Source: Prorocentrum cordatum (lineage: Eukaryota > Sar > Dinophyceae > Prorocentrales > Prorocentraceae). Taken from it: a DNA stretch of 64,000 bases. The notes beneath the pieces are model-generated. The model was not told the DNA's origin and ran no database searches. It saw only the letters and a list, made by a program, of their open reading frames with translations. The DNA lies in NCBI GenBank assembly GCA_963575745.1, contig CAUYUJ010006280.1:186131-250130 (forward strand), in the 5' to 3' direction. This document shows positions 10,149 to 20,879 of the stretch, in pieces (position 1 is the stretch's first letter; each line of letters starts with the position of its first letter). Made by a program: the position numbers and the translations under genes.

Positions 10149-10380
10149 ACGCCAGTGTAGTAGCCAGGGTCGTCCGCACGCCACGAAGTGAAGTGTCCCA
10201 ACGTCATAGGGCGGGAAGCTGGGTGTGGGTGGTCTCGAAGAGTCGTTTGGATATTTGGTAGAGCTTGAACGGCCCCCCCACGAAGTGGGGGTATTGGCTG
10301 GTGTCGCAAGAAAACCCTGGCACTGGGGAGAACACTGAGCGTTCGGGTAAAATGATTGTTGTTGTTGTTGTTGTTGTTGG
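10149..10380 (+). mobile_element. SINE-like element copy 1 with (GTT)n tail
   Basis: The copy begins ACGCCAGTGTAGTAGCC, contains CCACGAAGTGAAGTGTCC, a hairpin CCCCCAC-GAAG-TGGGGG, then CTGAGCGTTCGGGTAAAATG and a (GTT)n tail. Two further copies are at 11,197-11,487 and 28,390-28,625. Short length, conserved head and a simple-repeat tail fit a SINE. No convincing tRNA-type A and B boxes were found, so the class is an inference. Confidence 0.7.
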
Positions 10381-10975
10381 GACCCCTGGTGCACGGGACC
10401 CCTGGTGCACGGCCCCCTGCGCCGCCTAGGCCGCAGCTACATTTTCATCATTTTCGTGAGGAAGCCTCAGGTAATTCGATGTGATCAAGATCCGGTTGTT
10501 TTGTTCCCCCCCGCTTTCCCTTGCAAAAAACACTATAAAATGACATTTCTTGTTCTAATATAATCAAATTTCAAGAATCCCTTGCAAAAAATAAGGTAAA
10601 GTGGACATTCGCGCGCGCAAGACGAAATCCTTCCAAAAGCTTAGTGTTCGGAACGATTTCAACATAAAAACATCAAAAAACTAATGGTTTTTCAACAAAA
10701 AATGTCAAAATCTCATCCCGCGCGCTCTTGCGGATTCGTAGGAAACCCAACACTTTTTAAACATTTCTGTCAAACGGGCTTTTGCGAGCAACTTTTTCGA
10801 ACTTCTGCGACAACGGTTGCGCACCTGCCAGGGCCATCATCCCTGTCAAATAATACCATGCGGGACACATTCGTTTTTTCTTCGCGCGCGCACGCCGAAA
10901 TCTCCAAAAACCATTGGGCTTCTTAAGAATTTTAGCACCGCGCATCATAAAATCACATCGGGACAACCATATCCT
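10375..10975 (+). repeat. Dispersed repeat family F, copy 2
   Basis: Same order of motifs as at 8,066-8,710. A tandem duplication of GGACCCCTGGTGCAC sits at its left edge, directly after the SINE-like tail. Confidence 0.85.
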
Positions 10976-10984
10976 CTCTCTCTT

Positions 10985-11196
10985 GTGTATTCCCACATCC
11001 CTCAGGAATTTGCCCTAAAGATGTGATCAACTATCTTGTGAGTACGTATCATGTGTATCATGTGTATCATGTACCATATGCATCATATGCAACAATGTTC
11101 TGTGGAAGGCTTAACAACTTCTGTGGGTTAACAAGGCTTAACAACTTCTGTGGGTGTACGAACGTAGGCTTAACAACTTCTGTGGGTGTGTACTCC
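10985..11196 (+). repeat. Diverged 103-bp satellite unit and GCTTAACAACTTCTGTGGGT repeats
   Basis: AATTTGCCCTAAAGATGTGA and GTATCATGTGTATCATGTAC match the satellite. A short unit GGCTTAACAACTTCTGTGGG follows three times. Confidence 0.75.
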
Positions 11197-11402
11197 ACGC
11201 CAGTGTAGTAGCCACGGTCGTCCGCAGGCCACGAAGTGAAGTGTCCGAACGTCATAGGGCGGGAAGCTGGGTGTGGGTGGTGGCGAAGAGTCGTGTGGAT
11301 ATTTGGTAGAGCTTGCACTGCCCCCCCACAAAGTGGGGGTATTGGCTGGCGTCGCATGAAAACCCTGGCACTGGTGAGAACACTGAGCGTTCGGGTAAAG
11401 TG

Positions 11403-11436
<34 letters not shown>

Positions 11437-11487
11437 TTGTTGTTATTGTTGTTATTGCTGTTGTTGTTGTTGTTGTTGTTGTTGTTG
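11197..11487 (+). mobile_element. SINE-like element copy 2 with long (GTT)n tail
   Basis: Nearly identical to copy 1, including the CCCCCAC...GTGGGGG hairpin. The GTT tail is longer, about 85 bases with interruptions. Confidence 0.7.
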
Positions 11488-12180
11488 AATTCTCATTTCT
11501 GAAGAATAATTATTGTTGATCCCCCCCACCGGTGCATACGGTTTTTTCTGAATCAAAGTGTGCCCCTCGACGCTCGCACCCTGTCTTTTGACAGGGAAAG
11601 GCTTCCTGCTCAAACTGGGCCCCTGGCCCCCGGTTGCAACACAAACGGCTCCCGCCTGAGACTTCCTGCCAATTTAGCCAGGACCCCCGCTCCCGCCCGA
11701 GACTTCCTCGCATGTTATTCAGGAATCGCGCTCTCGCTTGGGACTTCCTTACGATTTATTCAGGAATCGCTCTCCCGGCGCTCTGGAGTCGCGCTCTCGC
11801 TGGAGGTTTGCTTGCAAGTTGCTGATTTCGAAGAATGGCCTTGCGTTGGGATTTTCTGCAATTTGCCCAAGCGCCGCGCTCCCGACACCCAGGCACCCAG
11901 GAGTCGCGCCCGTTGTGGTCCCATGTGCATGCCCTTCGTGGCCCCGCTGTCGCCATTTGTGTCCCCCTCACTGTCCTACGTGGCCCAGTTGCTACCCTCA
12001 GTGGCCCCATAGCTGCCTTCTGTGGCCCCGCATTATATGCACTTCGTGGCCCCCGCTCGTTCGCGCTCTTCGTGGCCCCATACCCATTCCCGTCGTGTTC
12101 CCGCTGTCGCCCTTGTGGCCTATTTCGTGCCCTTCGTGGCTCTGCTGTCGTTCTCTCTCGCTCTCGCTTTCGCTCGTCGT
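11488..12180 (+). other. No gene supported
   Basis: Repeated phrases such as GAATCGCGCTCTCGCTTGGG and CGTGGCCCC-like units give this stretch an internally repetitive look. Open frames here are low in complexity and lack recognisable motifs. Confidence 0.4.
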
Positions 12181-12212
12181 CGCCGTCGTCGTCGCCGTCG
12201 CCGTCGTCTTCG

Positions 12213-12243
<31 letters not shown>

Positions 12244-12245
12244 GG
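12170..12245 (+). repeat. (CGT)n / (CGTCGC)n tract
   Basis: A TCGTCGTCGCCG tract of about 75 bases. Confidence 0.9.
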
Positions 12246-12547
12246 GTCCCCTGTCCGTCCCTCTTGGGGTCGGGTCGACGGTCCGCGGCCGCCCCGCCGA
12301 TCAGCGCTGCCGCTGGCCAGGCCGACGGTCCGCGGCCGCCCCGCCGCTTGCGGGGGCCCAGCCTGCAGGGAACAAAAGTATACCCCCTTAAAGGGGTTCG
12401 ATCGAAGACGGAGAGGGCGGGTATCGAGGGTTGGGGAAATACGCATTACTGGACACTCGAGCATATAAGGGCGAACAGTCTTAAAATTATTGTTGCTGGT
12501 GTTGTTGGTGGTGGTGTTGCTGTTGTTGTTGTTGTTGTTGAACATTA

Positions 12548-13320
12548 TTACTTCTAAAGAATAATTATTGTTGGGCCCCCTGGTGCACGCCCCCCCTCGC
12601 CGCGCCTAGGCCGCAGCTACATTTTCATCACTTTCGTGAGGAAGCCTTAGGTAAAACGATGTGATCCAGATCCGGCTGTTTTGTTGTAGTCCGTTTTCCC
12701 TTGCAAAAAACACTATAAAATGACATTTCTTGTTCTAATATAATCAAATTTCAAGAATCCCTTGCAAAAAATAAGGTAAAGTGGACATTCGCGCGCGCAA
12801 GACGAAATCCTTCCAAAAGCTTAGTGTTCGGAGCGATTTTAACATAAAAACATCAAAAAACCAATGGTTTTTCAACAAAAAAAAGTCAAAATCTCATCCC
12901 GCGCGCTCTTGCGGATTCGTAGGAAACCCAACACTTTTTAAACATTTCTGTCAAACGGGCTTTTGCGAGCAACTTTTTCGAACTTCTGCGACAACGGTTG
13001 CGCACCTGCCAGGGCCATCATCCCTGTCAAATAATACCATGCGGGACACATTCGTTTTTTCTTCGCGCGCGCACGCCGAAATCTCCAAAAACCATTGGGT
13101 TCTTAAGAATTTTAGCACCGCGCATCATAAAATCACACGAATCGCACCGTAGGTCCTCGAAAAACACCTGCACGACTTTTCAAAATTTCCACCCGCGCGC
13201 GCTGTCCGAATCCTAAAAAAACCAATGGTTTTCCAACATTTATGTTACATGAGCTCGCGCGAGCTACTTTCGCACGCTCTTGCAACGGGGTTCGCGCGCC
13301 TGCCAGGGGCCAGAATCCCT
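12548..13320 (+). repeat. Dispersed repeat family F, copy 3
   Basis: Same motif order as copies 1 and 2 and very close to copy 2 through GCCGAAATCTCCAAAAACC. The 3' part after about 13,140 extends beyond copy 2. A tandem CGGCCGCCGAGAATAAAACG pair at 13,350-13,420 follows. Confidence 0.85.
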
Positions 13321-13439
13321 TGCGGTTGCGCCATAGGTTGCGCCCTCGGCCGCCGAGAATAAAACGCCCCCCTATTGGTTGCGCCATAGGTTGCGCCCTC
13401 GGCCGCCGAGAATAAAACGTCCCCCTACTGGTTGCGCCA

Positions 13440-13620
13440 TAGGTTGCCCCAGGAGGCCTTCAAGAGGCCCCAAGAGCCCGCCGTGAGGACCCAATAAGCC
13501 CCCAAGAGGCCCCAAGATGCTTCCAAGAAGCCCCCCAAAGCCCCTCAAGAGGACCCCAAGCGGCGCCAGGAGGCTTCCCCCCTTCCCCAAGAGGACCCCA
13601 AGCGGCCCCAGGAAGCCTCC
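13440..13620 (-). repeat. CTTGGGGCCT-type degenerate repeat block
   Basis: Serial CCCCAAGAGGCCCC-like units on the + strand, ending just before the spliced-leader relic of gene A. Confidence 0.85.
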
Positions 13621-13638
13621 GACTGATCACTGTCACAT

Positions 13639-13659
13639 CCGTAGCCATCTCGGATCAAG
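13639..13659 (+). other. Dinoflagellate spliced-leader relic, gene A
   Basis: The 21 bases start CCGTAGCCAT and end ATCAAG. They match the dinoflagellate spliced leader at 18 of 21 positions, 26 bases before ATG 13,686. In dinoflagellates a relic at this place marks a gene copied back into DNA from a trans-spliced mRNA. Confidence 0.85.
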
Positions 13660-13685
13660 GTATCGCCTGTGTTCTTGGATGGGTC

Positions 13686-16600
13686 ATGGCTTTGTCGGCG
13701 AAAGCCCTTGACGACCAGTATGGCCCAGAGCTGTCGCGGCCTCCCTTGGCCGACTGCGAGAGCCCGTATTATTTGCATCAGGCGCTCGTTGCAAAGGGTA
13801 TCCAGGTCAGTCACCAGGCGTGCAAGACTTGGTGGGGCAAATATCGGGTTGTGCCTGGCAAGGTTAGTATTTCTAGCGCCCAGGAGCTGGAGGAGCAGCA
13901 CGGTTCTGCCATCCGCCACCTGGGCATCGAGTATAATACACCTTTCAAATTATGCGGGGCGCTCCGACAGTTGGATCCACCACTGTATGTGACAGATCAG
14001 GTCGCAAAGATGTGGCTACTGCAGTATTCTTCCAAAGAGACGCTTGTCAAAGTGCAGAACGCTGGCCATCTGGGACCTGGTATGGAGAACGTATTCGCAA
14101 AGACATGCCCGAGGGGACTACTGACGGGGCCGTGTTGAAGCAGTGGCTCCTGGGACATTTATCTGTATCTGCTGACGCCAGGGCATGCCAGAAGTGGCTC
14201 AGCACGGAGTGGGGCGCCAAGGGAGCATTGAATACTGCCCAAGCTGTGGAGGAATGCATAGGCCAGCGTCTTCGACTCAATCAGTATCGGGAGAGCTTCG
14301 CCGATGAGGCCGCCGCGGAGGTCCTCTCGCAGCTTCTCTCGGAGAGCGACCCTCCCGTCGCTGTCAGCGGTATGGTTTTGAGGCAATGGTACGTGAAGTA
14401 TCACCCTGACTCTGGACCTTTGCAGTATGACACGGCTGAAAAGCTCGACGCGGCACTTGGTGACCACATGCGCGCGGTATATCCAGGGCTGAAGTGCCAC
14501 ACCTTGCATGCCGTGTTGCGTATGCGACGGAAAGCTGTCTTGGTGTCCCGAGGAGTGTTGAGACAGTGGTGCGATGCGTATGCGTCGGTGAGCTCTTCAG
14601 TGCAGGCGACGGCTTCATCCGCCCAGGCCGTCACCAGGCGTGTATTGAAGCGCCCGGCGGCGCAGGTCGCAGGCGGGGTATTGAAACGGCCAGCCGCCGC
14701 CGGATCTGCCCGCGTGGCCAAACGGCCTGCCGCGGTCGACTGGGAGGAGCCCGTATCGAAGCAGCAGGCCACGGCAGCTTCTTCCTCCACAGAAGTGGTT
14801 TGTATAAAGCTGCTGACGGGGGATGCTGTAGAGGCGGCATGCGGCAAGCGGTATCGAGAGCAGGTCTCCGACTTGGGCCTTGGCCTCACTTACCAGAATA
14901 TGCAGGTGCGTCTGAAGGCCTGGGGGTATGAGGCGGGTCCATATGCCTTGCGAGAGTGGCTTTGCAAGTATCGACTCGGAGACGGCGCCAAACGTGGCAG
15001 TTGCGCCGTCTACGCGTTGTCGCGCAGGGACCTCCAGTACTGGTATCACGTAGAAGGCTTGAGGGGGCGAGCGCTGGTGGACAAGTATCGCGCGGAGACC
15101 GGGGTATTTGCACATTGGGTCGCTCTGGAGAGGTGGCTGAAGGCGCCCTCCCAGCAGCTGGCAATACTGGAGAATGCTGAGGAGATACACAGCCACGTAT
15201 GCGGGGAGTATGTCCGGGAGCAGCTGCAGAAGGGCGTCTCGGCCGAGGAGGTGAAAAAGGAGTTATTGGCGCAGTATCTCGTGGATTGCAGGACCACGCA
15301 GCGGCTCGTAGCGTATCGTCGCTATCGCGAGCAACGTGGCGAATACTGGACCAGCGAGCACCTAGAGCAACAGGAGTGGGAGTTCTTGTATTCCTTGGTT
15401 TCTCTGGATAGCAAGCTCGGCCACAACTGGGCGGTTGGCTGTCGCGCCCGGGCTAGACCTGGTTTGGAGGCTGTGCGTGTATCTTTATGTCAGCGCTTGG
15501 GCGTGGCGGAAGAGTTGGTGCCTTTGCACAATCTATCGGTATTTTTTGGTGGCCACGAACGGCATGCCAAGTTGGCGCTCGCGTATCCAGATGCCTTCGT
15601 ATACAAGGACGCGCTGCCAGGTCCTGTGGTGGAGGCCTACGAGAGGACCTTTTTGGGCCAGGTGCTGCCGAGGACTGCACACGCGTGTATCTCCGACCAA
15701 GAGCAAGGCTGGTATGCGAGAGCTTGCAGCGTGGCGACAGCTGACGGTTGCATAGTATTCCCGAAAATGGCGGCGGACGCTTGTCTTATTGCTGCGTATG
15801 CCATGTTAAAGTGCCAGGAGGTATTTCAGCGACAGTCTTGGTCCATGTCATTACTCACCAGTATCCAAGCCACCTACAAGAAGCAGTATAATCTGACAGA
15901 TTTTGCGTTTTGGGTGTGCTACGGGAGTTGGTCCGCTTGCGAGGCCTGCGGTTCGTTCTTCTTCAATGACGAGTATTTCTCGAACCGTGTATATCAGGGT
16001 CGTAGCACGTCGGAACAACCAGACATGTTGGCGGCGTATCGTCGGCAAGTACCGCAGGACCCGGTGGTGCACGCCTGTGGCCAAGTTGGTATATCTTCGA
16101 GATGGTGGTATAAGCCAGGCATGTACACGCCTGTGGTTGCCAGCTGCCCTTGCTGTTCTGGTAAAGAGACTCCTCTCGAGAAGTTCAACCGCCGTATGCA
16201 GAACCATGGGCAGGCCCTCAAGGTTGCAAAGACGTCGGAGCTGCATAGGATCCCCTTGGCGACGAAGTCGGGCTACGAGGCAAAGGAGTGCATCACCTGG
16301 CCTCGATATTCGTTTCGGCAGTTTTCGCTGGACCACAGCACTGGGCCCTGCATGCGCGAGATGACCCTCGACGAATGTCGTGCTCTGAGCATCGTCGTCT
16401 CGAGGACCTCCGCACAGCAAGAGAGGTATGGCGCTGCGCACCAGATCAACTGGAAGAAGGTGGGTCTCTCGCGCGCGTACTTCAAGAAGGACCTGGTCTG
16501 CGAAGCGAGCATGCCTACCGATCGGTGCAAGGCTGCATTTCATTTCTTGATGGATCACAGCAAGTATTACCGCAGCTTTCTGACGGAGCAGAGGATCCGC

Positions 16601-19600
16601 GCGAGCAGGGGCGCCGCGGTCGCCCCCAACCCACCCCTCCCCAAAGAAAAAACCCACCCTCCCTCAACCCACCCCTCCCCCAACCCACCTCTCCCCAAAC
16701 TCACCCCGGTCGCCCCGAACCCGCCCTCCCCCAACCCATCCCCCCAAAAAAAAACACGCCGGCAACAAAAACCACATCAACACAAACGCTATTCATTTTC
16801 TGGGGGCGCATGACAGGTATTACAGTAGCTTTTTGACTCCCACAGGATCCGCATCGAGAACCGCAGCTCCTTAAATCTTTCCTCCTACGACCTCTTTGTT
16901 GTCATGAAAGGTATCGAGTGTGCCATGTATCCCGTCTTGTATCCGACTACGGACTTCACTGATATGGGTATTATGGAGCACTACTATGCCCAGACCCAGG
17001 ATAGCACGAATCGGGTGGTATCCATCGGCCTGTCCTGGACTCGGAAGGTGCTGTCCAGTGCCCGTGTATATGGCGAGCAGCGGGATCTGTCGTTTTTCCT
17101 GCACGAGAAGCATCTGGCGAATAAGTATTTCAATGCACAAGTTCGTGCCAAGAGCCTCGGCGTCACGGGGGACGTTATGACACGAGATTCGCAGGCCTCT
17201 ACGGGGTATTGGGAGATTGTGCAAGACTCCCTCGCTGATCTGGTGCGTATCATGCTCGTGCGCTGCTACGACGAGAAGAATTATGAGGCCCTGTATCAGC
17301 ACTGCCGCACTCTCCGGGGACAGGTATGGCTGTGCGCGTTTCCGAATTTGTTTATCACCATCGCGCCCGCGGAGTGGAAGTTCCCGAGGCCGTATTTCAT
17401 GGAGCCGTATCTTCGCTGTATTTTTGCTGGTGCCTATATGATGTCACTCCATATGTACTTCCTGGTTCGCTGTATCTGGTTGTTCTTGGCGAACCGCTGG
17501 GGCCACAGGTTCGTTTCTTGTATAACACAATTCCAGGAATTGTTTTGCGAGTTTCTCTCATGTCATATGTATCATGTACCCCATATATCACATATAACAA
17601 CTGGATGTGTTCCACAAACTGCCCCAAAAATGTGACCAACTCTTCTTCGAGTTTGTCTCATGAGTATCAGACGCATCGTGTATCATATGTATCATGTCAC
17701 TACAGTGTGCTTACATAAAGAACAGTGTCCAGGTACTTCATCGTTTACGAGTGGTGTATGAAGACCGAGTACCAGGGCCGTGGCACCCCGCACTGGCACA
17801 TTTGCGCGTGGGTTGTATGCTTTGGGCTGTTGCAGAATCTCCAAGGGCGCACTGGTACGGCTGTCGCGTCGGCATTCGTCAAGTTCCTCTCGCTGGTATT
17901 CTGCGCCGAGATAGATGTTCAGATAGGCAACGGCCGTTTGAACTACATCTCCGGGTATGTGGCGAAGGACCATGATGCCGTCGACGTGGGGCTCGGCGAG
18001 TATGTGCAGAAGAATGCAAACAGCTCCTGGCTGACCGCGTATCGCTTGCTCAGCAAGAGCAGCCCGTGCTTGCCGGAAGTGGCGATCCGCATGGCGCAAC
18101 TGTCGGAATTTGAGCGGTCCTACTCCCATGTTTTGCTGTATCCACCGCAGCCTGCAGCCATGCTGAATTATGACGGGCGGCAAGGAAACTTTTCCTCGAG
18201 GATGTATGGTTTCTATCTTCAGGAGAAGAGGGAGCAGCTGGTCGCAGGGACTCCCGTATCGGAGAGTTTCTTGGTATGGCACCGTGGCAGGGAGTATGAC
18301 ACCTCGAACCACTGCGTACAGTTCCGTGGCGGCAGACATCAGCAAAGGTATGCGTCCACGCAAGTGGTCGCCTGCAGGTACTGGTACGAGCTGACCGACG
18401 GTTATTGGGGCCAGCATTCACTGACTGTGCTGCCACATGTATACGCTGCACAATTACTCCCTCGGACGTTCAAACACCTGGACAGTATGAAGAACTTCGT
18501 GGGCATGATCGAGTATCTCATGTCCTGGCAGTGGTCCGACATTGCTGGTATCGTGGAGACGTCGTGTGAATTGAAATTCCATAATCATGCGCTGCCGATG
18601 CGAGTGGGTGAGGACGGCCAGATACTGTCATTCGGCTCGGAGTATACTGCTGGAGTGTCTGTATTTGCCAATGATAGGGCAGCATTCGAGTACCTGCTCT
18701 CGCTGGCCCGACGCGATCTGCAATTTCGAGGTATGCGCGATGAGCGTGTCGGCTGCTTCGAGCAGAAGCAACACGCGAATTTTCTGCTGTATATGCGTGT
18801 TGCTCAATGCGATAACGAGCCAGAGTACGAGTGCCTCCGGCAGGCGTGGGATGTCTTGAATAGGCCGAAGTATCAGCAGCGCACCTGGAGTCCCGAGCAG
18901 GCTGACGCCATCGAACGGGTCAAGAAGGGTGTATCGCTGGAGGACGAGGAGGAGAAGCAGAACAGTAAGCGTTTCTTGTATATCAGTGGACCACCAGGCA
19001 GTGGGAAGACGGCAGTATTGCTGGAGCTGGCCATTTGGGCATGTGAGTCTGTTCAGGTTTTGATCGTGTGTCCCACCGGGTATCTCGTGCACCAGTACAA
19101 GTCCAAGCTGCCAGACAGACCTGGTATTGAGAACATCCGAGTGGATACCATACAAGGAGTCCTGAAGTATAAGAGGGCCGGGAAGGACGGGAAGGTCCGC
19201 TGGGCCCCACCCTCGGCTTTGAGAGGTATTGACTTGATTCTTTGCGATGAAGGCAGCCAGTATGAAGATCAGGAATGGATGCGTTTTTTCGCCGCGGTGC
19301 GGGAGCAGCCGCATAAACCCTTCACTGGTATCGTGGCCGATTTTAAGCAGTTGCAGCCAGTATTGAGCGGGGGGCAATGCGAGCACTTCTGCAACCAAAT
19401 GGACAAGGTTGACTTGAAGACAGTGTATCGCACCGCAGACCAGCAGCACCTGGTTTTCCTGAACCGTATACGCGAGGCTCAGCCAGATCGAGTGTGTTTG
19501 ACAGAGTATTTTGGCGACCGGCACTGGCAGCATGAGTCCTTGGAGGCTTGTGTTGAGCGCGGTATGGCGTTGGCGGCGGAGAAAGGACATCCGTTTTCTT

Positions 19601-20454
19601 GGCTGACGTGTACGAACGCAGGCTCGGCAGAGGTATGCAGAGCGGCTCTGGCATTACTCGGCATTAGTGAGGCCGATCTGCAAAAGGGTGGGTATTCCGA
19701 TCCCACCACGAAGTCCAACTTACGCATTTTGGCCAGACCTGGTATCGTGATTCGCCTCAGTCGGAACTTTGACAAACAGCGAGGCTTTGTCAATGGGGCG
19801 TTGGCCACGGTATGCGAGTCGCTTCGTGGAAACTTTGTGTTTACAGCCAGGCTGGTGGGCACGGGCAACATGGTATTGGTGCGCCCCATCGAGGAGAATG
19901 GGGAGATCTTCCTGCCCTGCTGCCACGGGTATGCGACCGCGGTGCGTCGAGCGCAGGGTGCGGATCTCTTTCACGGCTGTATTTACTTCGAGCAGAAGAA
20001 GAGAGTGGCCACGAGAGGGTATGGCTACGTTGCCTGCAGTCGCTTTAAGTCCCGCGAGGGCTGCTATGTATTCGGCAAGCTCCGCCGCAGTGACTTCCCC
20101 CCGGCTGGCCCTGAGAAGGCCGGCGAGATTCTGGAGCGCGGCTATGACTCGGTATCGTCATCTGACGACGAGGGGAAAGGCTTGGACTATGCCTGTGCAG
20201 ATCAAGGGGAGTATGACGCGGACCCTGTTCTGTCCATGGACATGGGCAACAATCTCTTGGATTTCCTCGTGAGCACAGAGGATACGGCAGATGTATCCAA
20301 GACCGAGTGCCAACGTATCCTGGCAGAGTTTGCTGCAGGTGCCAGTGCGGAGGCTGCCGATGCGCCAGTGTATGAAGAGCTTCCAGTGAGGGGGGAAGTG
20401 TGGGGCGAGAACGGTGAGCTGCTCGTATACGGCGGCACGGCAACGCCGGAATGA
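13686..20454 (+). CDS. Gene A: Helitron-like Rep-helicase with N-terminal HTH-like array (two introns, one frameshift)
   Basis: Start ATG 13,686 lies just after a spliced-leader relic. From the N-terminus come about seven repeats of roughly 50 residues with the pattern L..YG..IR...L...L....V....LRxWxxKY (for example VLRQWYVKYH, ALREWLCKYRL), probably helix-turn-helix units. Basic KRPAA boxes (14,650-14,735), paired cysteines (CEACG about 15,940; CPCCSG about 16,145) and a Helitron-N-like part (MKGIECAMYPVLYP, FPNLFITIAPAEW) follow. The Rep core has the HUH motif GTPHWHI and the two-tyrosine motif NYISGYVAK, the nickase of rolling-circle transposition. The C-terminal SF1 helicase has GPPGSGKT, LCDEGSQ, ADFKQLQPV, TVYRTAD and YVACSRF, as in PIF1. 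The reading frame shifts once near 14,050-14,080. Introns are proposed at 16,594-16,845 and 17,509-17,732. The whole gene is saturated with GTAT. Element activity is uncertain because of the frameshift. Confidence 0.85.
14050..14085 (+). other. Frameshift in gene A
   Basis: One frame reads VKVQNAGHLGPGMEN up to here. The frame one base later reads WYGERIRKDMPEG, which carries on the repeat pattern (compare LEEQHGSAIRHLG). A one-base change near CCTGGTATGG is the simplest reading. Confidence 0.7.
16594..16845 (+). other. Probable intron 1 of gene A (GA donor), C-rich core
   Basis: Splicing CAGAG|GATCCGC...CCCACAG|GATCCGC joins ...LTEQR to IRIENRSS in frame (phase 2) and restores the Rep N-terminal sequence. 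GA donors followed by an AG|G acceptor are reported for dinoflagellates. The interior is a CCCAACCCACCCCTCCCC-type tract. The identical AGGATCCGC at both ends could instead be a 9-bp target duplication of an inserted element. The last 45 bases also mimic the end of the upstream exon (TATTAC..AGCTTT.TGAC). Confidence 0.7.
17509..17732 (+). other. Probable intron 2 of gene A, made of satellite sequence
   Basis: CCACAG|GTTCGTTTC...GTGTCCAG|GTACTTC splices in phase 2 to give WGHR-YFIVYEW and brings the Rep N-terminal part into one frame with the HUH motif 15 residues later. The interior carries about one and a half units of the 103-bp satellite found at 24,250-25,930 (CCCCAAAAATGTGACCAACT, ATCATATGTATCATGTCA). 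Confidence 0.85.
17733..20454 (+). CDS. Gene A, last exon: Rep catalytic core and PIF1-like helicase
   Basis: The frame is open for over 900 codons. Numbering from the internal ATG at 17,725, the HUH motif is His23-Trp24-His25 and the nicking tyrosines are Tyr74 and Tyr78 with Lys81, the Y-x3-Y-x2-K spacing of Helitron Rep. The roughly 50-residue gap from HUH to tyrosines is short. The helicase Walker A is residues 422-429 and Walker B is Asp508-Glu509, followed by motifs III, IV, V (FVNGALATV) and VI in order. An acidic C-terminal tail (YDSVSSSDDEGK, ILAEFAAGA) has no known domain. All catalytic residues expected for both enzymes are present. Confidence 0.93.
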
Positions 20455-20574
20455 TCTGTGACGTATGGTGGCGGACGTTGAAAATAAACGTACACACGCG
20501 CATGTGCGTATCATCGTCTCCGGTCCACTTCTATGTTGGAGTCCAAGTGTCTGCCTTCATAGAAAAAAAAATGT
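20455..20574 (+). other. 3' flank of gene A
   Basis: No gene or terminator motif was recognised. AATAAA-like GAAAATAAACG occurs at about 20,480, but dinoflagellate polyadenylation signals are not well defined. Confidence 0.3.
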
Positions 20575-20840
20575 CCTCCAAGAGGGCCCCAAGAGCGCCC
20601 CCAAGGCTCCCAAGAGCGCCCCAAGAGGGTCTGAAGAGGCCCCCAGGAGGTCCCAAGAGGCGCCCAACAGGCGCCCAAGAGGCGGCCAAGAGATCCCCAA
20701 GAAGCTCCAAGGGGCTCCCCGGGGCACCCAGGATGCCCCACGAGGCCCCCGGGTCACGCGAGGAGGGCCCCAAGACGACCCAAGAGGCTTCTACTTGCCC
20801 AAGATTCATCCGAGTAGACTCCGAGAGGCATTCAAGAGGC
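20575..20840 (-). repeat. CTTGGGGCCT-type degenerate repeat block
   Basis: Serial CCAAGAGGCCCC-like units on the + strand, in the same orientation relative to the downstream gene as at 8,745 and 13,440. Confidence 0.9.
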
Positions 20841-20879
20841 CTCTGGCTCTTCTGATACCTACTCCTCATCCTTCTTCTC

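Noticed and set aside
10149-10170. GTGTAGTAGCCAGGG at the head of the SINE-like element as a spliced-leader-derived 5' end
   Set aside because: Only GTAGCCA is shared, too short to support.
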